A DNA stretch of 64,000 nucleotides from positions 232,000,765 through 232,064,764 of the forward strand of contig NC_079147.1 in NCBI RefSeq assembly GCF_945859685.1. The letters run 5' to 3'. The notes under the pieces are model-generated. The model saw only the letters and a list, made by a program, of their open reading frames with translations. It was not told where the DNA came from and ran no database searches. The position numbers and the translations under genes are program-made. Below are positions 32,692 through 44,200 of this stretch, piece by piece; the first letter of the stretch is position 1; each line of letters starts with the position of its first letter. Origin of the DNA: Eupeodes corollae (Eukaryota; Arthropoda; Insecta; Diptera; Syrphidae).

Positions 32692-33165
32692 TTATTTCTT
32701 GTGAGATATATCTTGATTTGGCATAATGATAATGTATAGACTTACTTTAGTCAAAGATTTGATGCTTCTTTCGAAACATTGTGTATGGAATGGCAAATCC
32801 GGAATTTTAAGTTCTTCTAGTTTTACTAGCAATGAAAGCTTTTCATCTTGCAAAGCTTGTAAACCTTGTGGTGAATTTATTTCAAATTCATTCCAAAAAA
32901 TTATATCGGTATAATCCGGGGCGTTAAACAATATATATAGTGGTTTAAATATTCGGTTGGATATGTTCTTTTGTCTGAAATTTAAGATCTGTATAAGAGC
33001 AAGCTCTCTGACATAAATCCTTATGCCGAAGAGCAGTGCCACTAAGAGATTTTTGGGGTGAGCATAAAAAGCATTTGTTTCAATGACAGCATTGATGATT
33101 AATTCCCAATTTTGCTGAAGACTTCCCGAGAAAAATGTTATTTTTAATAGTTGGTAGGTTTTCAT
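32692..33165 (-). CDS. Unassigned frame, possible exon of a repeat-associated gene
   Basis: A 157-codon frame without stops. Notable stretches are NAFYAHPKNLLVALLFGIR, RELALIQILNFRQKN and LPFHTQCFERSIKSLTK. It reminds me of uncharacterised arthropod proteins with a CHTQ-ER-K-VTE motif, but I cannot name the family. After LTK the - strand reads AAA|GTAAGT, a good splice donor, so the last dozen codons are probably intronic and the frame may be an exon. The 5' side is cut at about 33185 by the mariner insertion. No signal peptide or membrane segment seen. Confidence 0.45.
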   Translation of the reverse strand: MKTYQLLKITFFSGSLQQNWELIINAVIETNAFYAHPKNLLVALLFGIRIYVRELALIQILNFRQKNISNRIFKPLYILFNAPDYTDIIFWNEFEINSPQGLQALQDEKLSLLVKLEELKIPDLPFHTQCFERSIKSLTKVSLYIIIMPNQDISHKK

Positions 33166-33189
33166 TAGATTGCTTGTTATAAAAATTTT

Positions 33190-33835
33190 GGAGTGAAGAG
33201 CAACCAGAAGCCGTTCAAGAACTGCCCATGCATCCCGAAAAATGCACTGTTTGGTGTGGTTTGTACGCTGGTGGAATCATTGGACCGTATTTTTTCAAAG
33301 ATGCTGTTGGACGCAACGTTACGGTGAATGGCGATAGCTATCGTTCAATGATAACAAACTTTTTGTTGCCAAAAATGGTTGACATGTGGTTTCAACAAGA
33401 TGGTGCTACATGCCACACAGCTCGCGATTCTATGGCCATTTTGAGGGAAAACTTCGGAGAACAATTCATCTCAAGGAATGGACCGGTAAGTTGGCCACCA
33501 AGATCATGCGATTTGACGCCTTTAGACTATTTTTTGAGGGGCTACGTCAAGTCTAAAGTCTACACAAATAAGCCAGCAACTATTCCAGCTTTGGAAGACA
33601 AATTTCCGAAGAAATTCGGGCTATTCCGGCCGAAATGCTCGAAAAAGTTACCCAAAATTGGACTTTCCGAATGGACCTAAGACGCAGCCGCGGTCAACAT
33701 TTAAATGAAATTATCTTCAAAAAGTAAATGTCATGGACCAATCTAACGTTTCAAATAAAGAATCGATGAGATTTTGCAAATTTTATGCGTTTTTTTTTTA
33801 AAAAGTTCTCAAGCTCTTAAAAAATCACCGTTTAT
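33190..33835 (+). mobile_element. Mariner-superfamily transposon, 5'-truncated copy
   Basis: Same family as 26541..27822, opposite strand. Begins mid-protein at WSEEQPEAVQELPMHPEKC and runs GLYAGGIIGPYFFKDAVG, MWFQQDGATCHTARDSMAI and PPRSCDLTPLDYFLRGYVK before a frameshift in ALEDKFPKKFG. The 3' end has the same non-coding tail and the terminus AAAAAATCACCGTT followed by TA at 33834. The N-terminal third and the other terminus are missing. Confidence 0.88.
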
Positions 33836-33959
33836 ATTTTTAGGAAAACGGAATTTAAAAAAAAAAAACAAATGTTAAAAAGCTTCTGGAATAATTAAAG
33901 GCATGGTCACAGAACATGAAGAGATTTGTCCACCCAACGGATCCGTTCATTACACCAAA

Positions 33960-34579
33960 CATTTTTGTTCTGTAAAAAGGACACTATATTAAAAATAGGG
34001 CCCTTGAATTTCTTGTAGTATCGGACAACTAGCTATGAAATGGTAAATATCATTACGCTCATTTCTGTTACAATAATTGCAAAGGTGATGCGGATAGCTT
34101 TCACAGAAAGTCTATTATTGAAATAATTTTTCGCATTAGTATTTAAAAAGTGGCTTGGATTTCTATAAATTTCTTTTGTTGATGAAGATGATGCTCTATT
34201 TAGATGTTCAAGATATATATTTTCATCAACTTTTGCCATAACATTCGAAAAGATATCTTGCCTATTATTAACTCAGTCAGTTCAAGAGAAACATTATGCA
34301 ACCGGGCAAGTTGAGTACATTTCAGACTCAACAAAAATTGCATAGATTGGAGTCAAACTAGGTAACCGAAATAATCTTTTGAAATAAGACGTGTAACAAC
34401 TCAAATTCTTCAAAATAGGTGTGACCATAAACTTGAATACCGTAAGACAAGCAAGTGTTAATAGTTGCTTGGAAAACTCTGTATTTAGATATTAAGTCTA
34501 TGTTTTTGTTTGAGAAGAAAGTTGGCCACATTACATTAAGAGCTACTTTAGCTTCTTTACTCTTAAGCTGAGTATTCAA
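33960..34579 (-). pseudogene. LINE RT thumb and C-terminal zinc knuckle fragment
   Basis: From 34579 down: EAKVALNVMWPTFFSNKNID, INTCLSYGIQVYGH (RT thumb), then after a frame break HLNRASSSSTKEIYRNPSHF and a CNYCNRNERND-HFIASC knuckle (C-X2-C, H, C). Such knuckles close many R1- and CR1-type second ORFs. 5'-truncated and frameshifted. Confidence 0.75.
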
Positions 34580-34829
34580 TTAAATCTTTAACGAAATTTA
34601 TCAACAAAGAAAATTAATTGATATTTTGTGTCGTAATTCATTGTTTTTTTGAAGTTTCGAGTTTTAAAATTTACTTTTGAGAGCCTTTTACGAAGCCTGC
34701 AGGAAATGTACTTCGAGATCGTGACAGCCGGTGGTTCTTTTAAATTTAAATTTAAGATTTGCTCCCACTCAAATGGTAAAAATATACTTAAACTTTTGTC
34801 CCTATTATTCTGGACATAGCTGTAAGCAT

Positions 34830-35920
34830 GAGTACAATAGATAGATTTATGTTCCTTTGGTAAACATACATACATATGTACATGTACATATGTTGAATAT
34901 AAAGTGTACATTTATGTTATTGTTGTGATGCTATTAAAGTTCGCAATTTTTGAGGGCATTGAATGTGAATTGGAATTCATAGAAGTAACTACAAGAATTT
35001 TTCTTTGAAATCGTACCTTTAAAGTTGTGTATTAGATTTAGATACTTTCATTCAATTTCTTCTTCCCCTAGAAAAGGTCATCAATTAATCAAAAGGAATA
35101 ATTTTTCCAAAGGTCACACCAGATTTAAGGGATAAATGAGGTGTTTTGTCACATCACTTGGTCTTATGTGTGGTACTTAATTAAAGATTGTTTTTATCAT
35201 ATTATTGTCGACTATATATATTTATAAAAAGGAACAGAACAAGTCGTTTATATTCATTATTATTGCAATGCAAGAAAAATAACAAAAATTGTAAAATCCA
35301 CTTAACGACAAATTATATGGCGATAGATATGGATTAGTTTTAAATGATGAATTAGTTTTGAGTAAGATACGCGTAAAGCATAACAATAAGGCTTCATGAT
35401 TTCTAGTTACTATATAATTATTTGTTTGGTAAGGATTAAGAATAATGCAGTTTAGTTAGAATCGCTTACAAACATCGATTTAATAATTATTGATTTTTCA
35501 TTGGAATAAATGAGGATTAGGTTTGGGCTCTAGAATTGAAAATGTTTCAGTTTTTTGACTTTTCGATAGTCTATATCTCAAAAACGATATAAATGATATT
35601 TGAAACATTATAACATCAAAAATGCAAAAGACTTCCAAATAGCTCAGTTTTAGTAGAAAGATGTTCCAATAACTATTAACAATTTAAATTCTAGGAGGAC
35701 AAAAACCATTTTTCAGCGCGGAATTTTTAAAACAAATTATTATGTTTCCTCCAGGAGATCTAAATATTAACATTCATTTCTAGAAGAAAATGTAGGTATG
35801 TATACCGAGATTTTTTTTTGTAAGACAATCTCGAAAATCAATATACAGAATATCAAAATTCTGATGAAACTTACATGTCGAAATCTTTCACTTTATTATT
35901 TTTTTTTAATTGAAAATAAA
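34830..35920. other. No gene seen
   Basis: AT-rich spacer with ATGTACATGTACATATG near 34875. Nothing recognisable. Confidence 0.6.
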
Positions 35921-35924
35921 AAGG

Positions 35925-36320
35925 AGAGGCTGGTATGCGACACACACTACACACGACCAAAATACGCCATAATGGACCGTAAGTCAGTCCTTATTACTGA
36001 TAACGAAGAGGAATCGACACATTCGGGTCTTCGGCAACACTTTCACTTACAGCATCTTCATTTGTATGAGGAAAACGATGATGCACAGGCCTTACAATAT
36101 CTGTAACCAATCAAATCTCATCAAATTTCTTCACAGTTATGTAAACCATAATCTCCTCTTAAAGCACGATATGTGGCTATGGTAAAATCACCATTTTTGT
36201 AGTAGGTTTTTTTAACTTGTATGCGTTGTGCGATATTTAAGCAATCCATTTTCGTAAATGTCGAAATTTCAACTAACAATACAAAGTTCTTTGAAAAACT
36301 TAGTTTGACAGATGTTGAAT
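35925..36320 (-). pseudogene. Mariner N-terminal fragment
   Basis: The - strand reads MDCLNIAQRIQVKKTYYKNG, TIATYRALRGDYGLHN and, further on, a SVAEDPNVSI-like piece. This is the HTH start of the same broad mariner group as 26541..27822. The rest of the transposase is gone. Confidence 0.7.
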
Positions 36321-37045
36321 TTCTGCCCTATACTTTTGAAACCGTAAATGGATAACCCGTTATTAAATGTGTTGCATTTACCAATACTAAGACAGATAGA
36401 AAAATATGCAAATACATGTAACTGCAAACTTATTCCTAAATTATGCTCAAAAATTGTTTACTTTCATGTTAGAAGAATAATCAGAACAAAAATCAAAATT
36501 ACACAGATTTGCTTGTTTTGTTGAAGATTCAAAAAAGATATTTTATATATAAGTATATTACACAGAACGTAAGGTCATCGAAAACCTTTAAATCTTATAC
36601 CTAGTAGTCCTATTTTATTTGATAAGGTCACATCTATTGCTGATGAATTTGACATTTGAGTAGAATGACTTTTTAGACTGCCAGGTTGTTCATATGTCTA
36701 GGAATAGTAATTGAGAAATATAAAATTCTTAAAACTTCTGAGAATGTATAGACTTTTGAAATAAGAGAAATTGCAGGTAATAAGTTTAACCTAACTTATA
36801 GCTGCTGACCTTAACAAATGTTTTTCTTTTCAAATTGACTTCATAAAACAGTGTACATTGCACCGTCTTGAGTTGACTGACTTCATATTTCGTCATTTTA
36901 TTTCTCAGTAATTCAAAATTATTTCTATTTAAAAGATGGAAATGTTTAATACTCATACTTAAAATTAAGTATGAAAGATATGTTATCATATCTCATATTG
37001 AGAATCCGGTTTCTTCCCTTCAACATTTAAATTACAATATATGAC
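36321..37045. other. No gene seen
   Basis: AT-rich spacer; short frames only. Confidence 0.6.
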
Positions 37046-37049
37046 ATCT

Positions 37050-37342
37050 TCCGACGCTAAAACTATTACAAATCCCTTTGCCTAGTTCTTCAGACAATCG
37101 TACAGTAATCATCTTGAAGAACCTGACTGTAGTTTTTTGATTACTTAAAAGGTACCTCATGCACTTCCCAAATCGAAATAAGTGATGATATTGTTGACTT
37201 TGAATGAAATCTACTTAAAAAAGATTCCTCTCCCGGTAAGGATGTTTTTTTCCTGCAATATTACCTTCCTATGTACACCCCTTTCGGTACTGTTTTGTCT
37301 TTCCATTTCTCAAGCTAGCTTCACAAAGCTTTGGAAAGATTC
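37050..37342 (+). pseudogene. LINE RT, 5' half, interrupted by the 13.4-kb gypsy element
   Basis: Degenerate frames read a TNPFA-FF region (start of RT), DDIVDFE, KIPSPGKDGFF and then FLCTPLSVLFCLSISQASF and TKLWKDS. This is the fingers region of a Jockey-type RT, which normally continues with a P-KKG motif. That motif is found at 50771, right after the gypsy element. Confidence 0.8.
37339..37342. repeat. Target-site duplication ATTC, left
   Basis: ATTC precedes the left LTR and is repeated at 50767..50770 directly after the right LTR. Removing the element and one ATTC makes the LINE reading frame continuous. Confidence 0.85.
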
Positions 37343-40083
37343 TGAAATGAGAGGCAATAGGTAAATTAATAAGGGAAGGGATTTAGGATAGGATAGGAGC
37401 GCGGAGGATTCAATGACCAGCCCATAAGGGTAGGCCAGAACTAGGATGGGATAAGGGGTACGGGAGTTGGGATAGAATGTCCACTACGAAGGCGATGGCA
37501 TGCTCGCGATGCTCGGCTAAGCTCGCCGGATGAGGGGGGGATCTTACCTTCGTAGATGGACCTCACCTCTTTCCAAAACTAAAATTTCATGCCATTACAC
37601 AAAAACTTAAACGATCCCAAAAACATAACATTAACACATAACTCTAAAAGAACAAACAAATTTGTACAGACTTGCACACTACAACCAAAACATGACTTCC
37701 AAACTAGCACTACAAGTAAAGAACACCAAACACAGGACAACCTACACACCGCCACCAGACACAGAACTATCGACACACTACGACCGACACACCATCACCA
37801 GACACACCATCACCAGGCACACCATCACCAGACACTCCATCACCAAACAGCACTACATACACGCTCGACCTGACACACTATCACCGGATAACACGACATT
37901 CATGCCGGACCTGACACACCTCGGGAACGCTGCGGCTGTTGTAGCAGCATGGCCGTACCCACCCAACCTGGAGTTCGGCTGGCCTTTACTTTCGAACTCC
38001 CCTTACTAGTCTTTGAAGCTGAAGTTTACGTTGTAGAACCCGGTTCACTGAAGAGCATTATCCAGCCCTACCACACCTCCTCTGAAAATTGTAATCAGCA
38101 CTCCATAATATTTAAGTACTGAACACCAAAAGTTGATAAAATAAAAAAAAAAAAACACAACAAATCGACTACACTGTAACGTGACTTACATTTTATTTAA
38201 ATAGATTCGTAACTAACATAAATGGAATATATAAAAAAAAATATAAAGGATAATTTCGAAATTTGAAAATTAGAAAATTGGTAAATTTAAAAGAAATTGA
38301 AAATTTGAAATAACTTAAATAAAAAAAATCAAAGGAAAACACAAAATTTCTCCTCAGAAGTATATATGTACCTAGTGTACCTAATCCAAAAACAAACAAA
38401 AAAACAGGGACTTTCTCCGTATGGAGGAGACTTAAGTTCCCTTGTTCTCCCCGGAAATCTACGCCGTCTTCCTTTTATGAAGCGGCTGTACCAATTCCTC
38501 TTTTATCCTACCTACCAAGAGCTCTCTATAGGTAGCTAAAGGGATGCAAAATAGTGCCTCTACTTTGACAGGGAGGGGTATGGGGAACCTACGCCGCCCC
38601 GACGAACTCTACCCGTAATGCTTACTCGACACTAACAAAAAATAACGACGCACTCTAGACACATATACCGATACAAGGAGTTACAAAATAAAGTCGTTAT
38701 AAATTTGAATATTTGTTGTTTCAATGTCACGTTACTAATTTTTCCTTTGTTATTTGTTGAACAGCTAGGTATACGTATATATCTATATATATATAAGCAA
38801 ATCCTAGAATCGATTCGCCAGGAACCGAATCCTTTTCTCCTATCCCGCCGGATTGGCGTAAATGTTAACGAGAATGCACAACGATATATATATATATATG
38901 TATATGTAGTTAAACTTATATAAATATAGGGGTGAGATTGGTTTTGGCTAGTAAAGTTACTTGGGGATCCGGGTCTATCGACGGATCAATCCTATGTTAA
39001 GCACAACCTCCACATCACCTTGGGAATGAAATTTTCTTTCTCTAGGACCGTCGCTCACTCCTACGCCAACCACCGCGCCGGCCGCCAAAACTCAATCTCA
39101 CTACAATATGTATTTATGATTTTTTTATTTGTTCCTATTATAATATAACTAAAAGTATCACTCACCCTCAGCTATTATTTTAAATTTTTTTCCTCTTTAT
39201 GGATTTATCTTCTTTCTTTCTTCACTGAACATATATTAATCGTTAAAAAAACTTATACAAAAAAACCTTTAAGAAAAATAAATTTAATTTAAATTCTTAA
39301 CGCGTTATACGGACAACGAACCTATTTCCTTTTTTTTACGTTTTTTTTTTCACTTCTTTTGTTTTATGCCACTTTTAAATTTAAATACCTAGATGCTTTC
39401 GTCACCCACTCTGAACTACAAATGACTTCTAGTCAAGTTCCTTTAGCGGTTACGATCTTCAATTACCGCATAGTTTATTATTTCCCGCAATGTTCACAAA
39501 ACTACTCTTTCAGCATCGTCTGGACCCTTGCTTTAAAGCTTAATTTCATTCCTATCTAATCCTTTCTTATTTTCCCCACCTTTCCCAATTCGCATAAACT
39601 TTTCATTAAATATTTAATATTGTGGGTATTGTTGTTCCTTTCATACCTATAAACATATATCCGTCGCTTCTGCAATTTCTTCGTCCTCCTTTTATACCAT
39701 CTTCTTAATCCCAATTCTTTACTTCTGTCTCTTTTTCATGACATATGTCTATTTCGTCCCTAATTGTCATGTCAGATTGTCAGTGATTCGAATTACGAAA
39801 TAGAAGTTGCGTGCGCCGGTAAATAAATAAACATAAAAAAAAACAAGTCCTAGGAAAAACAAAAGAAATAAAATAACTAATTGGAATTGATGCAAACCAG
39901 AGTCACTAGGTAAGTAATTTCTCCTGCCTATTCTGACCAGAACTATCGATCTGGGTCTTACCCAGTCTATGTCCCTGGTCAGCATTGTAGGTATTCTCTA
40001 TTATTTTTCCTAATATTTTTGAATTTTTCTTGCAGGAATAGTGACTAACCTAGGACAACTTTGGCCTATCGGTGGCCACAACA
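37343..40083 (-). repeat. 3' LTR of the 13.4-kb gypsy element
   Basis: 2741 bp. It contains a 15-bp minisatellite with four units (37789..37848), a TATATATATATG run near 38885, and about 130 bp (39234..39355) absent from the other LTR. Frames within it (37579..38009 and others) repeat in both LTRs but carry no motif, so they are not called as genes. Confidence 0.95.
37789..37848. repeat. 15-bp minisatellite, four units
   Basis: Unit ACACCATCACCAGAC with small variants. The other LTR has five units (48588..48662). Confidence 0.95.
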
Positions 40084-40199
40084 AAACTCCGGCATCAGAA
40101 GTGCCGATATTTTCACAAGGATGACGGTGAAGGCCGACGGCTGTTCGTATCGATTTAATTGTGAAGGACCTATGCCAATCTAATGCGAGTGCCATTGCA

Positions 40200-40365
40200 T
40201 GTGGTGAAGTGCCTACTCTGCTTAAGCCGGGCGGAGCAAATGCGTTTCCTCCTTGTTGGTTTTGAGTGGGGAAGAACCCACACTGTTTGAGCCGGGCGGA
40301 AGAAATATGATTCTTTCAAGCTGGTATCAGGTGGGGAAGAACCCTCGAACATTCAGCCGGGCAAA
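40200..40365. repeat. 65-bp period tandem repeat
   Basis: AGCCGGGC starts at 40225, 40290 and 40355, exactly 65 bases apart. GTGGGGAAGAACCC follows in the first two intervals. Sequence between these blocks varies more. Confidence 0.85.
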
Positions 40366-40879
40366 ACAAGGCTACAACTAAATTTTAGAAAAGATTTAAA
40401 CATAAATTAAAATTCTTGGTACCGAGTAAGTCCATCTTCATTTTGTTATTGATATATGCATGAATTTATAATTTACTCGTTAGTTTTTTTTTTGTTGGTG
40501 TATCTACCTACTATTCGGATACGGGATGTTTGATTTCTTTAAAAAGAAGTAGTAGGTATAATATGTACATCCTAAAATATCTATAAAATCAGTTGTTGTT
40601 TTATTGTAAGAGTAGATTTACTTGGGCACAATTTCAAAAAAAAAATGTATATACATATGTATATAGTTTCTGTGTTGTTATAGGTAGTCATTTAGTCCAC
40701 ATAAAAGCGATTGTTCCTTGTCGATGTCCTGGTTGTATTTCCTACTAATTCAACAACATTCGTATTCTAGAATAAAGATTCCAATGACTTACGTCAATCT
40801 CTGGATTGTACAAGTTAATATTGCTAAGTTTGGTTTTTGCTTAAATTGTTTATATACTAACTTAAGCTATAATTAAAAT

Positions 40880-41143
40880 ATCACAGATTGGAATTACTTA
40901 TATCTAGGTTATCACAGTTGTTGAGTCAGTCGAGATGTTTTTTTGTTTTCGTTTACTCGAAATGAAAAATATCACAGATGTTTGCCCAGGTTGTTAAGGA
41001 GCTTAACGAATTACGACGGCATTAAATACAATCTTTTTTTTTTCAGTTTTCATGCTTTGTACCTACGTTTGATCACAGATGGTTTGTCATTTCTTGTCCT
41101 ATATTCTATATCACAGTTGTTCGTTTCGTCTATCATATCACAG
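40880..41143. promoter_or_regulatory. Cluster of six ATCACAG motifs
   Basis: ATCACAG occurs at 40880, 40911, 40971, 41072, 41110 and 41137, all in the same orientation, usually as TATCACAG followed by a T-rich stretch (ATTG, TTGT, ATGT). On the element's sense strand this is CTGTGATA. Such clustering in a retrotransposon non-coding region recalls protein-binding arrays like the insulator of gypsy; the bound factor is unknown. Confidence 0.6.
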
Positions 41144-41254
41144 GTTTATAAATATTGGTCATAAGACTCATTTGATTGTTTCGCTTCCATTGTCTATAAT
41201 TTGCCTCTTACATTCTATGTTTATGTGTCCTGCAAAAACAAACTCAACAGTTAT

Positions 41255-44200
41255 CTATTGTTTGAGATCTTTCGCATGAAAGATCCCAATCTTTTTCCCA
41301 ACTAGGTTCTCCAGCTCGTACATGCTTTTTCCTACGGGTTTGACAATTCGACATTTAACATATTTAGGACAAAGTTTAGACGATAAAAGTTTCGAGGAGT
41401 CACTTAGTATGAAGTTTCGTTTGTAAACCTCTTGACCAGGCAAGTATCGGACATTTCGAGACCTGGTGTTGTACGTTTTCCTCCCCTTCTCGTTAGCTAT
41501 TGTTATATTTTCTTTCAGCTTAGCACGTATTAAGTGCAATCGCTCTTGCCGCGGTAAGGTCGCCAACTCGCCATCCTCAAGGACGTTTAACTTTTGTGCC
41601 AGTGCATATCCGCTCGCGTGTGTCATCATATTTGTTCCAAAAAGACCAAAGTATGGTGAGACACCGATGGCTGAATGCACTGAACTCCTTAAGGCACATG
41701 CGATGTCGCTCAAGTGGCTATCCCAATCGCGCTGATCTTCTTTCAGATAGGAACGTATGGCGGCTAATAACGTACGGTTGACTCTCTCGGAAGCGTTAGA
41801 TTGTGGCGAGTAATTTGCTGTTTTGAAATGACGTATTCCATATTTTTCCAAAAAACTTTGAAATTCCTTTGACACAAACTGTTTTCCATTATCGGAATGT
41901 AAAATTTGTGGAACGCCATATGCATTAAATATGTCGTTTCGCAAGTAAGTTATTATGTTACTTGACGTTGCTGAACGAAGCGGCTTTAGGAATACAAATT
42001 TAGACATATGATCTAGTACAACAAAAACATACACATTTCCTGCTTTTGACCTAGGGTATGGACCAATAAAATCAACATATAACTTCTGAAACGGACGGTC
42101 GGTGACATAACCATTCTCAATAGGTGGACGTTGGACTTGACTTGAAGACTTAGACTTTTTACACGTTTCACAATTACTTACAAACTGTCGAATTTGTACT
42201 GTCATGTTAGGCCAGTAAAAATACTGTCGTACACGGTACAATGTTTTCGCCATTCCACCATGGGCGGCTTTCGGTGGGTTATGGGCAATAGCAACCAAAT
42301 TTTCGGTTAAGGTTGACGGTACCCATAACCGCCAAGAGTTCTCTACTAATAGATTTTCGCTATTCATAGGGAAGGTTCGTTTGTATACAAATGAATCTAC
42401 TATCTTAACGTCGGGTAATTCTTTTTCATGCTCTCGTACGGTATCTATGAGGTTTTTGTACTCCTCTGATTTAAATTCGTCGGATTCTAAATCTATCCAG
42501 GGAATTATTTCGCCCATGTCCAAGCTATCCAAGTGTGCTCGAGAAAGAGTGTCTGGCACGACATTCAGCGATCCTTTTCGGTGCTCTATGTCGAAGGTAT
42601 ATGATTGCAACTCAAGAGACCATCTAGCCAATCTACCACTGAGATCTTTCATGGTCATTAACCATTTTAAGCTAGAGTGATCAGTTATGATGGTGAAATC
42701 CATACCTTCAACATAAGGTCTGAACTTTTTCACTGCCATCACCGCGGCCATACATTCCTTCTCGGTCACACTATAGTTTCGCTGGCATGAGTTAAGTTTT
42801 TGGGAAAAATAAGAAATAGGACTTTCTTCATCATCCTCTCCCTTCTGAAAAAGAACGGCCCCGATTCCGGAATCGGAAGCATCACATTGAACATAAAATC
42901 GTTTCGAGAAATCTGGGTGTGTCAGCACCGGAGCTGTCGTAAGAGCTCTTTTCAAATTTTCGAACGCGACTTTAGCTTCATCTGTCATGACAAACTTCGC
43001 GTTCTTTTTCTTGAGAGTATTCGTCAAGGGAGCTGTTAAGTTTGAAAAGTCTCTTATAAAACGCCTATACCATCCGGCCAACCCAAGTAACCTTCTCACC
43101 TGCCTAGCATTTTTCGGTATAGGAAAGTCAACTACAGCCTCTATTTTTGCCGGATCTGTTTTTAATTTTCCACCACCAACAATGAAACCCAAGTACTTCA
43201 GTTCTTTAAAACAAAACTTGGACTTCTTGACATTGATAGTGAGATTAGCCTTTCTGAGACAATCGGCTACTTCTCCTAACAGTGCAACATGTGTTTCAAA
43301 GTCTGGCGCGATAATTAACAGATCATCTAAGTAAACAAATACGCGATCTCTAAGTCGGCTCGGGATAACTTTATCCATTAGTCTGCACAACCTTTGGGCA
43401 GCATTACACAACCCGAAAGGCATCACCGTAAACTGGTACAGGGGTCTCCCCGGTACCGCAAACGCTGTTTTCTCTCTGCTATCTTTCTCCAGTGGTATCT
43501 GCCAGAATGCTTCTTTCAGATCTACACTACTGATGTAGTAAGTATCTGGAAGACGACTGATCAGACCTTCGATACTGGGAAGAGGATTGGCGTCCTTTTT
43601 GCTCACCGAGTTGACCTTACGGGAATCCAGGCAAAACCGGTATTTTACGGTACCATTTGGACCTGGTTTCTTTATAAGAACAACTGGTGAACACCATGGA
43701 CTCTCACTCTCCTCAATAACTCCAATCTTAAGCATCCTATCGATCTCCTGGTACAACAAGGCTTGGACCACTGGAGAAACAGGATAGTGCCTCTGCTTAA
43801 TCGGTACCGCATCCCCGGTATCAATAACGTGCTCCATGAGCGTCGTCTTCCCGAGACCGTGCCGATCGTAATCTAAAAATTTTTGCTTTACCGTTTCCAA
43901 TACCAATCGCTGTTCCAATGAAAGTTCATGAGCATTCATCAAATCAGCGTCCTGTTCTAGAACCGAAACAGAACTTAAAATGTTCGGAGCGATCTGGAAC
44001 GCCTTCCAAAAGTCCACTCCTAAATACAATTCTTGGTCTAGATTGGGAACTAGGTATAAGGTGACATTATGTTCTACATTCCTATACTGGATTAACACAT
44101 TTATTTTCCCTATTATTTTCTGACTTTGACCGTCAGCTGTTTTAACGCCCGAACTGTACGGTTGTTGTCGTATTTTTAAATCTTCTATAAACTTAAGACA

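Larger units (their letters stand above)
30655..34824. mobile_element. 4.2-kb block bounded by Tc1-type inverted termini
   Basis: TACAGCTATGTCCAAAATAA then TAGGAAC at 30655 is matched by the reverse complement of 34798..34824, TACAGCTATGTCCAGAATAA then TAGGGAC. Both are flanked by TA, as in Tc1/mariner elements. Inside are dispersed repeat segments A and B, a LINE RNase H fragment, an unassigned frame, a mariner copy and another LINE fragment, so the original element was swollen by later insertions. No transposase of its own was recognised. Two unrelated half-elements facing each other is the alternative. Confidence 0.6.
40084..41254 (-). other. Non-coding tail of the 13.4-kb element, between pol and 3' LTR
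   Basis: No env or other frame. It holds two repeat arrays: about 2.5 units of a 65-bp repeat at 40200..40365, and six ATCACAG motifs at 40880..41143. The polypurine tract must lie just above 40083 but is not obvious. Confidence 0.8.

Noticed and set aside
37789..37848. Short regular repeats that might suggest a CRISPR array
   Set aside because: Units are contiguous without spacers and lie in an insect retrotransposon LTR.
37579..38009. Open frames conserved in both long LTRs (also 48378..48823), one with His/Thr repeats
   Set aside because: Conservation is due to LTR duplication, and the repeats come from the 15-bp minisatellite. No motif or splice context.
40084..41254. Search for an env gene after pol
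   Set aside because: No frame longer than about 75 codons and no signal peptide or transmembrane segment; the region is non-coding repeats.
41466..43787. Many + strand frames of 60-115 codons
   Set aside because: Shadows of the pol gene on the opposite strand.
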